Shown here one piece after another: positions 8,253 to 16,110 of a DNA stretch of 46,885 nucleotides (the stretch's first letter is position 1; each line of letters opens with the position of its first letter). Source of the stretch: Fenollaria massiliensis (lineage in GTDB: Bacteria > Bacillota > Clostridia > Tissierellales > Peptoniphilaceae). The notes under the pieces were generated by a model. That model was not told where the DNA came from. It saw nothing but the letters and a program-made list of their open reading frames with translations, and searched no databases. Position numbers and translations under genes: made by a program. Where the stretch lies: contig NZ_HG326230.1 in NCBI RefSeq assembly GCF_000312505.2, positions 1 to 46,885 on the forward strand. The letters are read 5' to 3'.

Positions 8253-9530
8253 TTATCTATAAATGAACCAAACTAAAACGTATCCGACTAAGACTGCTGT
8301 TAAAGTGAACGGCACGCTCATCTTCATAAAGTCTTTGTTCTCAACAGTGTAGCCCGCTTCCTTAAGTATGCCAAGTGAAGCGATGTTTGCTGAGGCACCT
8401 ATTGGCGTGATATTTCCTCCAAGTGTCGCGCCGCTTAGTAGCCCGAAATAAAATACTGTCATGTCAAATGGCACGTGCGTTGAAATTACTGAAAGAACTG
8501 GCAGCATTGTCGCAACATAAGGGATGTTGTCAACGAAGGCACTGATTAAGACGCTGCCCCAAACAAGTGCTGTGTATAATAAAAGCGGTCTGTCTGCTAG
8601 CTTTATGAATAGCTTTGCGATTTCATCGATAACACCAGCATTTTCAATACCAGATATGATTATGAATAGCCCCGCAAGTAAGCCAAGTGTGTTGAAGTCG
8701 ATTTCGCTTGCAACTGTCTTGATTATGGATGTATCTTTATGTCTTAATAGGTGATAAATTACACCAAAAATAGCTACACCGACGCAGATAAGTCCATTTA
8801 GTATATCTATCTTTTCTTCTTGCGGAATAAATGATGCGAAAATCAATAAAATTATCATAAGTATTACTAAATATGTTGGCATCATGTCTTTAACCTTTGT
8901 TACTTCGATCGCATCGACCTTGCCCTTCATATCTCTAATTGCAAAATAAATGAAGGCAGTAGCAACTATTGCCGAAATCTGAACTATCCAGAACATACCC
9001 ATGTGTCCATGATATACGAAGAAGTCGAAGAAAGTCATATTTAATGCACTTCCTAAAAGTATTGAAGATGTATCGCCAACCAAAGTTGCCGCACCTTGTA
9101 AATTTGATGAAATCGATATTGCTATAATCATTTTAACTGGTGATATCTTTAGTTTTTTAGCTAAGCTCATCGCAACAGGTGCTATCATTAAAACTGTTGC
9201 GACATTATCGATGAAGGCTGATACAAAGCCGGCGAACAAGGATAAGAAAAGTATTATTAGCCTTATGTCCTTAACCTTGTTTATGATAAGGTCCGCAAGT
9301 CTTGTTGGCATCAAGCTTTCGGAGAACAAAGATACAAGCATCATAGTTCCACCTATCATTAAAAGTACGTTGAAATCGATAGCACCCCAAATTGTATTAA
9401 CAGGCACTATATTTAAAATTATAAAAACAAGCGCACTTATGCCGACAACGAGCGGCCTATGATTAACAAACTTAATCATGAATATGTATGTTATGATGAA
9501 AAGTGCAGCTGCGAGTATGAGTTTATCCAT
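8253..9530 (-). CDS. SLC13/ArsB-NhaD-type ion transporter
   Basis: A 425-residue polytopic membrane protein with about 11 helices. The two halves carry the repeated motifs SAFIDNVATVLMIAP (first half) and SAFVDNIPYVATMLP (second half). These are the hairpin/helix-break signatures of the ion transporter (IT) superfamily that contains ArsB, NhaD, P-protein and CitM. The conserved GGNITPIGASAN near the C terminus also fits. The substrate could be a dicarboxylate, arsenite or Na+/H+. No arsenic genes are near. The ATG follows AGGAGGACAAT, and a perfect promoter lies upstream on the minus strand. Confidence 0.85.
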   Translation of the reverse strand: MDKLILAAALFIITYIFMIKFVNHRPLVVGISALVFIILNIVPVNTIWGAIDFNVLLMIGGTMMLVSLFSESLMPTRLADLIINKVKDIRLIILFLSLFAGFVSAFIDNVATVLMIAPVAMSLAKKLKISPVKMIIAISISSNLQGAATLVGDTSSILLGSALNMTFFDFFVYHGHMGMFWIVQISAIVATAFIYFAIRDMKGKVDAIEVTKVKDMMPTYLVILMIILLIFASFIPQEEKIDILNGLICVGVAIFGVIYHLLRHKDTSIIKTVASEIDFNTLGLLAGLFIIISGIENAGVIDEIAKLFIKLADRPLLLYTALVWGSVLISAFVDNIPYVATMLPVLSVISTHVPFDMTVFYFGLLSGATLGGNITPIGASANIASLGILKEAGYTVENKDFMKMSVPFTLTAVLVGYVLVWFIYR

Positions 9531-9561
9531 ATTGTCCTCCTTTATATATATTAACTAGATT

Positions 9562-9590
9562 ATTATATATATAATTATAAAAAATGTCAA
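9562..9590 (-). promoter_or_regulatory. consensus promoter of the SLC13-type transporter gene
   Basis: On the minus strand TTGACA (9585-9590) and TATAAT (9562-9567) are separated by exactly 17 bases. Confidence 0.85.
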
Positions 9591-9607
9591 GGAGTTCGCA
9601 GCTCATA

Positions 9608-9636
9608 TTGATTTTTTCATGCGTTTGCTGTATTAT
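9608..9636 (+). promoter_or_regulatory. probable mnmH promoter
   Basis: TTGATT and TATTAT with a 17-bp spacer. The predicted start near 9643 leaves a leader of only about 10 bases before the chosen ATG. Confidence 0.55.
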
Positions 9637-9652
9637 ATTTATAGGTGAAATT

Positions 9653-10669
9653 ATGTTAGAAGAATTAATTTATGAAGATATAGAAAATTTGAATAATATC
9701 GTCTTGGTCGATGTGAGGAGCGAAATTGAGTATAAAAACGCTCACATACCAGGCGCCATCAATATACCGATACTTGATAATGATGAGAGAAGTGAGGTAG
9801 GCACACTATATGATAGGGTGTCTTATGAACTTGCTAAAATAAAGGCCGTTGAATACGTATCGAAAAAACTTCCTGAGCTTTATAAAAAATATTTGGATTT
9901 AGAAAAAAATTATGAAGAAATTGTCATATATTGTGATAGAGGTGGATATAGATCGACTGTGCTTGAGAAAACTTTTCGTGCGCTTGGCATGCACATCTCA
10001 AAGCTTGGCGGTGGTTACAAAGCATATAGAAAATATATAACAAAAAAACTTGATGAATACCTAGATAGGATAAAGGTCCTTAGCTTATACGGTTTAACTG
10101 GCACACATAAGACATATATAATTAGAAGACTTGAGGAAGATGGCATAAAAGTTTTGGATTTAGAAAAGTATGCGAATCATAGAGGATCCATCTTTGGCTC
10201 AGTTGGCTTAAAGGAAAAAGTTTCGCAAAAAATGTTTGACTCATACATCTATGAAGCGATTAAAAAAGATCCTGATGCGACATACATTACAGAGGGCGAA
10301 TCAAGAAGGATAGGAGACATAATTTTAGATGAAAAACTATATGCCAAGATGCTCAGCTCAGATAAAATACTTATAGAAGCATCTCTTGATGAAAGAGCAA
10401 AAAACATTAGCGAAGATTATTTGCCAAAGGACAATGAAGAAGAAATACTAGAGACTTTTGAAGAATTTAAAAAATTCATTAGCAAGGAAAGATATGAAAA
10501 ATACAAGGAGATGCTCTTAGCTAAGGATTACATAGAACTTATCAAAGATATGATGAAGAGCTACTACGATCCGAAGTATTCATATAAGAATTACGAGTAC
10601 ATCAAAACATTTAAAGACGCTAGCTACGAAGATATTAGGGAATTTATAAAAAAGCACTTGACATTGTAA
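9653..10669 (+). CDS. mnmH: tRNA 2-selenouridine synthase MnmH
   Basis: Replaces sulfur of 2-thiouridine at wobble position 34 by selenium, via a geranylated intermediate, using selenophosphate. The N-terminal rhodanese domain (about 1-125) has the catalytic Cys94 in YCDRGGYRS. The C-terminal P-loop domain shows LEKYANHRGSIFG and ESRRIG, both typical of MnmH. Length (338) matches the family. The Walker A reads GLTGTHKT, with His152 where a Gly is normal. The ATG at 9653 has AGGTGA before it and matches the usual N terminus. A farther upstream in-frame ATG overlaps the divergent promoter and adds a spurious hydrophobic leader. No selD is in the window. Confidence 0.9.
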   Translation: MLEELIYEDIENLNNIVLVDVRSEIEYKNAHIPGAINIPILDNDERSEVGTLYDRVSYELAKIKAVEYVSKKLPELYKKYLDLEKNYEEIVIYCDRGGYRSTVLEKTFRALGMHISKLGGGYKAYRKYITKKLDEYLDRIKVLSLYGLTGTHKTYIIRRLEEDGIKVLDLEKYANHRGSIFGSVGLKEKVSQKMFDSYIYEAIKKDPDATYITEGESRRIGDIILDEKLYAKMLSSDKILIEASLDERAKNISEDYLPKDNEEEILETFEEFKKFISKERYEKYKEMLLAKDYIELIKDMMKSYYDPKYSYKNYEYIKTFKDASYEDIREFIKKHLTL

Positions 10670-10686
10670 TCTAGTTATGCTAAACT
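10658..10686 (+). promoter_or_regulatory. probable promoter of DUF1836-degV
   Basis: A perfect TTGACA in the last codons of mnmH, then 17 bases and TAAACT. Gene start is 35 bases downstream. Confidence 0.55.
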
Positions 10687-10720
10687 ATGGATGTAGTATT
10701 AAATACTAAGTGGAGGCAAT

Positions 10721-11263
10721 ATGAGAGTTAAAATATTAAACAGTCTTAGCGAACTAAAGCTTCCAAGATACAAGGACTTGCCTGACTTTGGTATATATTC
10801 AGAGCAGCTAGTCGAGATAGTTAACAAAGCTTTGGAAGCAATGTTTGATGAGGATAACAAACTAACGAAGTCCATGGTCAATAATTATGTCAAGCACAAA
10901 ATTATGCCGAGCCCAATCAAAAAGCGTTACTTTCGTAATCACATCGTTTATTGCATAGTGATTACTGTTTTGAAAAACATTTTGAGCATAGCAGAGATTG
11001 ATGAAGGGATTTTGCATGAGCTTAATAAAAGCCCTATAGAAGAATCATACAATTATTTCTGCAATAAAATGGAAGAAGTGATGAGACTCGTTATAAGCAT
11101 CTTGGATAGGCAAAGCAGCCCTGAAATTAAAGGCAGAGCATCTATTGATATAGATCTTGACAAGAGAAATGGCTTAACACTTGCCATAGTAAGCGTTTGC
11201 ACCAAAGTTATTACACAAAAACTATTAAAATACGAGCTTTTAAATGCTAAGGAGGACAAATGA
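10721..11263 (+). CDS. DUF1836 family protein, putative HTH
   Basis: A 180-residue soluble protein. It matches the DUF1836 pattern: LPRYKDLPDFGIYSEQ, then LTKSMVNNYVKHKIMPSP and KKRYFRNHIVYCIVITVLKN. This resembles a MerR/winged-helix-like DNA-binding N-terminal half. The function is not established. It overlaps the DegV gene by four bases (ATGA), an arrangement common for this pair in Firmicutes, which suggests a role tied to fatty-acid handling. The ribosome site is GTGGAGG. Confidence 0.8.
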   Translation: MRVKILNSLSELKLPRYKDLPDFGIYSEQLVEIVNKALEAMFDEDNKLTKSMVNNYVKHKIMPSPIKKRYFRNHIVYCIVITVLKNILSIAEIDEGILHELNKSPIEESYNYFCNKMEEVMRLVISILDRQSSPEIKGRASIDIDLDKRNGLTLAIVSVCTKVITQKLLKYELLNAKEDK

Positions 11264-12111
11264 GTAAAGTAGGATTAATTATAGATACAGCCTGCGATGT
11301 ACCTAAGGAAGCGTACGAAAAGTTAAATGTAGCTATGCTACCTTTATGGGTTCATTTCTCAGACAAATCATATAGAGATATCTTAGATATAGAAAAAGGT
11401 GAGTTTTATGAGCTTCTTGATAAGGAGTTTCCTAAGACAAGTACACCATCTCCAGTAGAGATAAAAGATATAGTTGACAAAGAATTTGCAGACGGCGCAG
11501 ATGAAGTCATAATCATCACACTATCGTCAAAGCTTAGCGGTGCCAATAACTTAGCAAATCTTATAGCTATGGACTACGATGGAAAGGTAAAAGTTTTTGA
11601 TACAAAAAATATTGCCATCGGTGCAGGTTTTTACGCATATAGAGCAGCAAGCCTTAGAGATGAAGGACACAGCGCTGATGAAATCATCAAGATAATGACA
11701 GATGATAGAGATAATATGAAGTCCAAGACATACTTTGCTATACCAGAATTAACTAATCTAATCAATGGCGGAAGGATAGGCAAGGTTCAAGGCGTTATTG
11801 GTCAATTTTTAAATATAAAACCAATAATCACATGTAATATGGACGGCGTTTACTATGCAATCGATAAAGTGAGAGGCTTTTCAAAGGCACAAAAGAAACT
11901 TATCGAGAGGATAAAAGAAGAGCTAAGTGGTGTAAAAGACTACTACCTAGCTATTTGCCACGGAGCAAATCCTGAAGCATTTAATTTAGTTAAGGAAGCA
12001 CTTAAAGACGAAGTAGCTAAGGCAAAAGTATATGTTGAAGAACAAATCGCGCCAACACTAGCAGTACACACAGGCAGAGGCCTTGTGGGCGTTGCATATT
12101 ATAAATTATAG
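11260..12111 (+). CDS. DegV/FakB family fatty acid-binding protein
   Basis: A 283-residue DegV fold protein. Such proteins (FakB) hold a fatty acid for phosphorylation by FakA. The N-terminal part has IDTACDVP, and the characteristic KTSTPSP and TLSSKLSGA loops bind the carboxylate. LINGGRIGKVQG and a C-terminal HTGRGLVG complete the family pattern. The ribosome site AGGAGG lies within the end of the DUF1836 gene. No fakA is nearby. Confidence 0.9.
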   Translation: MSKVGLIIDTACDVPKEAYEKLNVAMLPLWVHFSDKSYRDILDIEKGEFYELLDKEFPKTSTPSPVEIKDIVDKEFADGADEVIIITLSSKLSGANNLANLIAMDYDGKVKVFDTKNIAIGAGFYAYRAASLRDEGHSADEIIKIMTDDRDNMKSKTYFAIPELTNLINGGRIGKVQGVIGQFLNIKPIITCNMDGVYYAIDKVRGFSKAQKKLIERIKEELSGVKDYYLAICHGANPEAFNLVKEALKDEVAKAKVYVEEQIAPTLAVHTGRGLVGVAYYKL

Positions 12112-12115
12112 ATTG

Positions 12116-12146
12116 AAAAGCTTAGGAGATGACCTAAGCTTTTTTG
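12116..12146 (+). terminator. rho-independent terminator
   Basis: An 11-bp stem AAAAGCTTAGG/CCTAAGCTTTT with a T run. Confidence 0.9.
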
Positions 12147-12171
12147 TTACCCTTTTGTAAGATTTAAGTAC

Positions 12172-12200
12172 TTGTATATGGATTTGATAAGATATATAAT
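12172..12200 (+). promoter_or_regulatory. promoter of the 12.2-kb lipoprotein gene
   Basis: TTGTAT and TATAAT with a 17-bp spacer, 45 bases before the start codon. Confidence 0.7.
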
Positions 12201-12244
12201 ATACTTAACGATATATCAGACGAAAGCACAAGGAAGGTGGTTTT

Positions 12245-12742
12245 ATGAAAGCTATTAAGAAAAATATGTTTTTTGTTTTATGCTTACTAGTATCAAGCTT
12301 ATTATTTATCAGCGCGTGCTCAAGTAATATCGCTTCAAAATTCCCAAAAGACGAGGACGGCTATCCAGAACAAAATTACGCAATGATTGATGGCGAAGTT
12401 TATGAGGTAGAAAAGAAAGAAGATTTGTATGGAAAAGATGAAAGTGATAATCCTGATGAAAAGGTCATAGACATAAGCACAAATAAAGATGAAGTAGAAG
12501 TAGTCTTGCCAGCAGGAAATTGCTTTGACGAGTGGGTTATATCACCAAAGAACGATTTAGCTGAAAAAACGTTTGAAAAATTTAAAGTTAAAGGCGAGTT
12601 AAGAGATGGAGGCCCATCACGTTTAGTAGACATATATAAAGTTAAACTCAATGGCGATGAGACTATAGAGTTTAAGAGAGTAAACGTTACAAATGAAGAT
12701 GAATATGAGTCGAAGAAGGCCTACTTTGTAATTAAAAATTAG
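12245..12742 (+). CDS. putative lipoprotein, unknown function
   Basis: 165 residues. The signal peptide ends in FISAC (Cys25). The mature part is charged and predicted mostly beta. A stretch from about residue 80 (VEVVLPAGNCFDEW) to the end vaguely recalls the chagasin-type I42 inhibitor layout, but the key NPTTGY-like loop is absent, so I leave it unassigned. Its last 20 residues (from VNVTNEDEY to the end) recur at the end of the broken gene near 17 kb, and the DNA similarity continues past the stop codon. Confidence 0.65.
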   Translation: MKAIKKNMFFVLCLLVSSLLFISACSSNIASKFPKDEDGYPEQNYAMIDGEVYEVEKKEDLYGKDESDNPDEKVIDISTNKDEVEVVLPAGNCFDEWVISPKNDLAEKTFEKFKVKGELRDGGPSRLVDIYKVKLNGDETIEFKRVNVTNEDEYESKKAYFVIKN

Positions 12743-12765
12743 GGTAAAAAAAGAAAAGTAAATAG
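12680..12765 (+). repeat. dispersed repeat, copy 1
   Basis: By eye 44 of the first 49 bases match 17008-17056. Similarity continues, with small gaps, beyond the stop codon to the GAAAAGTAAATA string. It encodes the VNVTNEDEY...KKAYF tail. Confidence 0.8.
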
Positions 12766-12772
12766 ATGATAT

Positions 12773-12806
12773 ATAAGGGCTTACAAATTAAGTCCTTATA
12801 TTTTTG
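12773..12806 (+). terminator. rho-independent terminator, sequence shared with the one near 17.5 kb
   Basis: Stem ATAAGGGCTTA/TAAGTCCTTAT (one G-U), then T-rich. The hairpin and its flanks (AGTAAATAGAT before, TTTTTGTAAAAATAT after) recur at 17508-17541. Confidence 0.85.
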
Positions 12807-12836
12807 TAAAAATATATTAAAAGACTAAAATAATAC

Positions 12837-12865
12837 TTGACAAAGCAAAAAAATGTGTATATAAT
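12837..12865 (+). promoter_or_regulatory. consensus promoter of the tandem lipoprotein genes
   Basis: A perfect TTGACA-17-TATAAT. The leader of about 125 bases contains a perfect 7-bp hairpin CATATTC/GAATATG at 12876-12895. No recognisable riboswitch was seen in it. Confidence 0.85.
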
Positions 12866-12996
12866 AAAATTAGCTCATATTCAATAGTGAATATGGATGT
12901 AAATTAAAAGAAAAATATATTTTAAGAGGCGAAAATTATCTAAACATTATTATGTATAAACACTAGCAGGATTATATCATAAAAAGGAGGAAAATT

Positions 12997-13530
12997 ATGA
13001 AAAAGAAAGTATTTATATCTGTATTGCTTTTATTATCGATATTAACTTTAATTTCTTGTAATCGTAAAGAAAAAAGCACAGAAACAAATAATAGAGATTA
13101 TTATTTATATAAGAACGATGTTTATGGATTTACTCTTGAAATACCTGAGTGGAACTATAATATTCAACTATTTAATGTTAACGATGATTCGGATGCAGAA
13201 AAATATGGTTATGAGAAGCAATATGATGATGCAACGACTATAAATTTTATGATATTAAGGAGAGAAAAAGATTTAGACATAAGCTTTTATACTGCTTTTG
13301 AACTTATTGTATCAGAAAAAAGCAAACTAGATTCTAATCTTATAAAATTAGGCGAAAAAGACGGAAAAACATATTACTACAAAGAGCTTAAAGAAGATGA
13401 TGTCATGAAAGAGATAAAAGATAGAAAAGACAGTGACGATAAATATATTGCTAGAATTAAGAATTTAATTAAAGAGCTAGAGCCTATGCACAAAGAAATT
13501 ATGGATTCATTTAAATTTATTGATGCATAA
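12997..13530 (+). CDS. putative lipoprotein, first of a tandem paralogous pair
   Basis: 177 residues with signal peptide and lipobox LISC (Cys21). The mature protein starts with a short polar linker, then a domain opening YGFTLEIPEW and closing ELEPMHKEIMDSFKFID, the same frame as its downstream neighbour. The fold resembles small PsbP/DUF1795-like lipoproteins in its opening motif only. Function unknown. The ribosome site AAGGAGG is strong, and the next gene follows after 47 bases. Confidence 0.7.
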   Translation: MKKKVFISVLLLLSILTLISCNRKEKSTETNNRDYYLYKNDVYGFTLEIPEWNYNIQLFNVNDDSDAEKYGYEKQYDDATTINFMILRREKDLDISFYTAFELIVSEKSKLDSNLIKLGEKDGKTYYYKELKEDDVMKEIKDRKDSDDKYIARIKNLIKELEPMHKEIMDSFKFIDA

Positions 13531-13577
13531 TATTTTGTGTTGTAGATATAAAATTTAAATAAATTGGAGTGATAACT

Positions 13578-14090
13578 ATGAAAGATAAAAAGTTTTTTAT
13601 ATTTTTAATGTTAGCAATATTAGTACTCTGTTTTTCTATAGCTTGTAATATAGATATTGGAAAAGAACAAAAATCTAATATTCGTGAACATAATGATGCT
13701 AATGAAAAGTATTTATACCATAGTGATGATTATGGCTTTACTCTTGAAATACCTGAGTGGAAGTACGATGTTATGCTGATAGAAGTTGTAGATGACTCAA
13801 AAAGCGAGACTGCAGATAGCAATAAAGATACTAAGACGATAAGTTTTGTTTTAGAAAAGAGGGATAGAGAGTCTTTAATTAGATCATTTAGCTCAGTCTT
13901 TGAGATAGTTGTTTCTAAGAAAAGCGACTTGGGCGGCTATTTTTTAAAAAAGCTTATAAGTAAAGGAGATAAAACTTTTTATTATCACATAAATAAAGAT
14001 AGTGGAGATGATGGTGCCATAGAAGAAATGATTGAAGAATTAAAACCTATGCATAAAGAAATAAAAGATTCGTTTAGAATTGATGATTAA
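13578..14090 (+). CDS. putative lipoprotein, second of a tandem paralogous pair
   Basis: 170 residues with lipobox SIAC (Cys23). It shares YGFTLEIPEW, the FE(L/I)(I/V)VSKKS stretch and the ELKPMHKEIKDSF ending with the gene before it, so the pair arose by tandem duplication. I start at the ATG, which has TTGGAG eight bases upstream. A GTG nine bases earlier lies inside that ribosome site. Confidence 0.7.
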   Translation: MKDKKFFIFLMLAILVLCFSIACNIDIGKEQKSNIREHNDANEKYLYHSDDYGFTLEIPEWKYDVMLIEVVDDSKSETADSNKDTKTISFVLEKRDRESLIRSFSSVFEIVVSKKSDLGGYFLKKLISKGDKTFYYHINKDSGDDGAIEEMIEELKPMHKEIKDSFRIDD

Positions 14091-14122
14091 TTGTAAAATT
14101 ATAAAACTTTAAATGAATTAGT

Positions 14123-14175
14123 GCTTGATATGTGCAATTTATTGCTTATGTGGCTAAGATTGCACATATCAAAGC
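14123..14175. repeat. long inverted repeat between lipoprotein genes and the BlaI-like gene
   Basis: Arm GCTTGATATGTGCAA matches the inverse of TTGCACATATCAAAGC with one bulged A, around a 22-base loop. There is no T run, so it is not a typical terminator. It could be a processing or operator element. Confidence 0.6.
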
Positions 14176-14235
14176 AAGTTTATAGAAGCTAATAATGATT
14201 GATAGCATTTTATACAATATAGAAAGGAGGTACAT

Positions 14236-14618
14236 ATGAATTTATCAGATAGCGAGTTAATAGTTTTAGAGGAGTTATGGAAAGGCGATTGCCTAGATGA
14301 AAACGGAGAGATAACTGCTTTAGAATTATCACAAATACTTAATGAAAATATAATTTTTCTAAAAGTTCAAGTTACACCTTTATAAACAGATTAGTAGAAA
14401 AAAATGCACTTAAGAGAAGATATCCAAATTATATAATTAAACCTGTGATTAAAAGAGAGGATCTTGGAAACAATCAAATACAGAAAATTATAGATACAGT
14501 TTATAAAGGATCATTTGTAAAATTATTTTCAGCATTTGTAAACAATAAGAAAATTACTAATACAGAGCTAGAAGAAATGAAAGATATTATTTCTTCAATT
14601 GAGATTAAGGATGAGTAA
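14236..14618 (+). pseudogene. BlaI/MecI-type transcriptional repressor, frameshifted
   Basis: The first frame reads MNLSDSELIVLEELW...ALELSQILNENI, the start of a BlaI winged helix, and then stops. Moving back one base restores SKSSSYTFINRLVEKNALKRRYP, the recognition helix and wing, and a C-terminal dimerisation segment to the TAA four bases before the next gene. One missing T in the five-T tract near 14357 explains the break. It may be true loss, a sequencing error or -1 frameshifting. The ribosome site AAAGGAGG and spacing to the BlaR1-like gene are normal, which suggests recent damage or none in the living strain. Confidence 0.8.
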
Positions 14619-14621
14619 GCT

Positions 14622-15995
14622 GTGTTTGAAATAATTAAAGTAAATGCTGTTAACAAATTAATTAAAAGTGTATTATTAATTGCGGCAATACTATTATTGA
14701 GAAAATCATTTAATAGAAAAAGTATAAAATATGCCAATAAAATTATGTGGTCATTACTTTTTGTGTATCTAATTATTCCTTTTGGCGTGCAAATAAATAT
14801 AGAAAACGCTAGTTATGGGCCCATATTAGATGCATGCTTTTCATTTATTAAGAATTTAAATGAGTATACAGAGTTATTACTTATAAAATTCGCAAATGTT
14901 TTATATTTAAAAAATCGTTTGATAGCAGCAATATTGTGTTTAATATATCTAATATTTACAGCTATAAAAACTAATAAAGCTTTGAGAAGTGCTAATAAAG
15001 TCAATAATCTTAGTATTAATGAGTATATAAGTTCATTTAATCTAAAAAGAAAAGTAGAAGTTTTAATAAATGATAAGCTCGAAACACCAGTAAGCTATGG
15101 ATTTTTCAAGCCAAAGATTGTTTTGCAAACATACATTTTAAAAGACGATATTATCTTAAAAAATGTAATTTATCATGAGATGATGCATATAAAAAAATGT
15201 GATATATTGCTAAATTATTTAAAATATATGCTAGCATGTTTTTATTGGTACAATATATTTGTGCTTTTAGCTCTAAAATATATAGATGAAGATATGGAAA
15301 TACTTTGTGATAAATTAGTTATAAATAAAATGGGTGGATCAAATTTAGCAAAAAAAGAGTATTTAGAAACAATGCTTAAACTGTCTAGTGTAGAAAATAA
15401 AAAAGCAAATAAATTTGTGTTAGAATTAAATCCAACATTAGAAAGAATGAGGATTATGAGCTCATATAAAATTACAAAGCTTGGTGTAATTTCATTAGCA
15501 CTTGTATTCGTTTTGAGTTTAAATTCATTTGCTTATTTTAACGTCGAACCGGATGATAAAGTAGTATCAAGCGTAAAAGCTCTGGACGATGGAGGTGAGC
15601 TACTTAGTGACAAAGTAGAAGTGATAGACAAAGATGAATATGAAAAAATTAATAAAGTGTCAGATGATTTAATTGTATTAAGAAAAATTGATATAAATGA
15701 TAATAGACTTTTAGATGGATTTGAAAGTAGAATATATAAATTTAATTTGTTTACACCTGATACAGCTCATCATAATGGTTTTACAATTAACTTAAGTGAG
15801 ATGACTTGCAGCTCAAGACTAAAATATGAGGTAATAATACTAGAAAAAACAAAAATTATTTATGATAAGACATTTGATAAAGAAATAATATTGAAAGTTA
15901 ATGCTAAGCAAAATGATGAATATAAAGTTGCAATCATCAATAAAATGGACAAGAAATTGGAGTATAGTATTCAAATTAATAGTTATGTTAGATAG
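14622..15995 (+). CDS. BlaR1/MecR1-type M56 metallopeptidase sensor
   Basis: 457 residues. Four N-terminal-half helices flank a cytosolic zinc protease with HEMMH near residue 188 and a downstream EDMEILCDK that supplies the third ligand. In BlaR1 systems this peptidase inactivates the BlaI repressor encoded upstream. After the last helix (about 287-306) the extracellular part is only about 150 residues and lacks the SxxK/KTG motifs of penicillin-binding sensors, so it should sense something other than a beta-lactam. The start is GTG, four bases after the repressor stop. Confidence 0.8.
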   Translation: MFEIIKVNAVNKLIKSVLLIAAILLLRKSFNRKSIKYANKIMWSLLFVYLIIPFGVQINIENASYGPILDACFSFIKNLNEYTELLLIKFANVLYLKNRLIAAILCLIYLIFTAIKTNKALRSANKVNNLSINEYISSFNLKRKVEVLINDKLETPVSYGFFKPKIVLQTYILKDDIILKNVIYHEMMHIKKCDILLNYLKYMLACFYWYNIFVLLALKYIDEDMEILCDKLVINKMGGSNLAKKEYLETMLKLSSVENKKANKFVLELNPTLERMRIMSSYKITKLGVISLALVFVLSLNSFAYFNVEPDDKVVSSVKALDDGGELLSDKVEVIDKDEYEKINKVSDDLIVLRKIDINDNRLLDGFESRIYKFNLFTPDTAHHNGFTINLSEMTCSSRLKYEVIILEKTKIIYDKTFDKEIILKVNAKQNDEYKVAIINKMDKKLEYSIQINSYVR

Positions 15996-16010
15996 ATATT
16001 GAGGTGTAGT

Positions 16011-16064
16011 ATGAGAAAGTATAATCAGCAGAGCTATAAAATTGGAGCAGGAAGGCACCATTAG
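16011..16064 (+). CDS. possible 17-residue leader peptide
   Basis: The short ORF MRKYNQQSYKIGAGRHH has a GAGGTG ribosome site four bases before ATG. Its stop codon lies in the loop of a perfect hairpin GGCACC-ATTA-GGTGCC (16054-16069). That layout could allow translation to affect the hairpin ahead of the next gene. There is no T run, and the coding call is weak. Confidence 0.3.
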   Translation: MRKYNQQSYKIGAGRHH

Positions 16065-16110
16065 GTGCCAGCAATAAGAGAAATTTTAAAAATGTTAAGG
16101 AGGAAAGGTT

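Noticed and set aside
8524-9462. Plus-strand ORFs opposite the SLC13-type transporter
   Set aside because: Ser/Ile-rich shadows of the transporter codons without ribosome sites.
9584-9652. Upstream ATG giving MnmH a 23-residue hydrophobic leader
   Set aside because: It overlaps the divergent promoter and lies before the likely mnmH start site; MnmH is cytosolic and the later ATG has a ribosome site.
12245-12742. Chagasin (I42) inhibitor identity for the 12.2-kb lipoprotein
   Set aside because: Only a loose beta-rich resemblance; the key inhibitory loop motif is not found.
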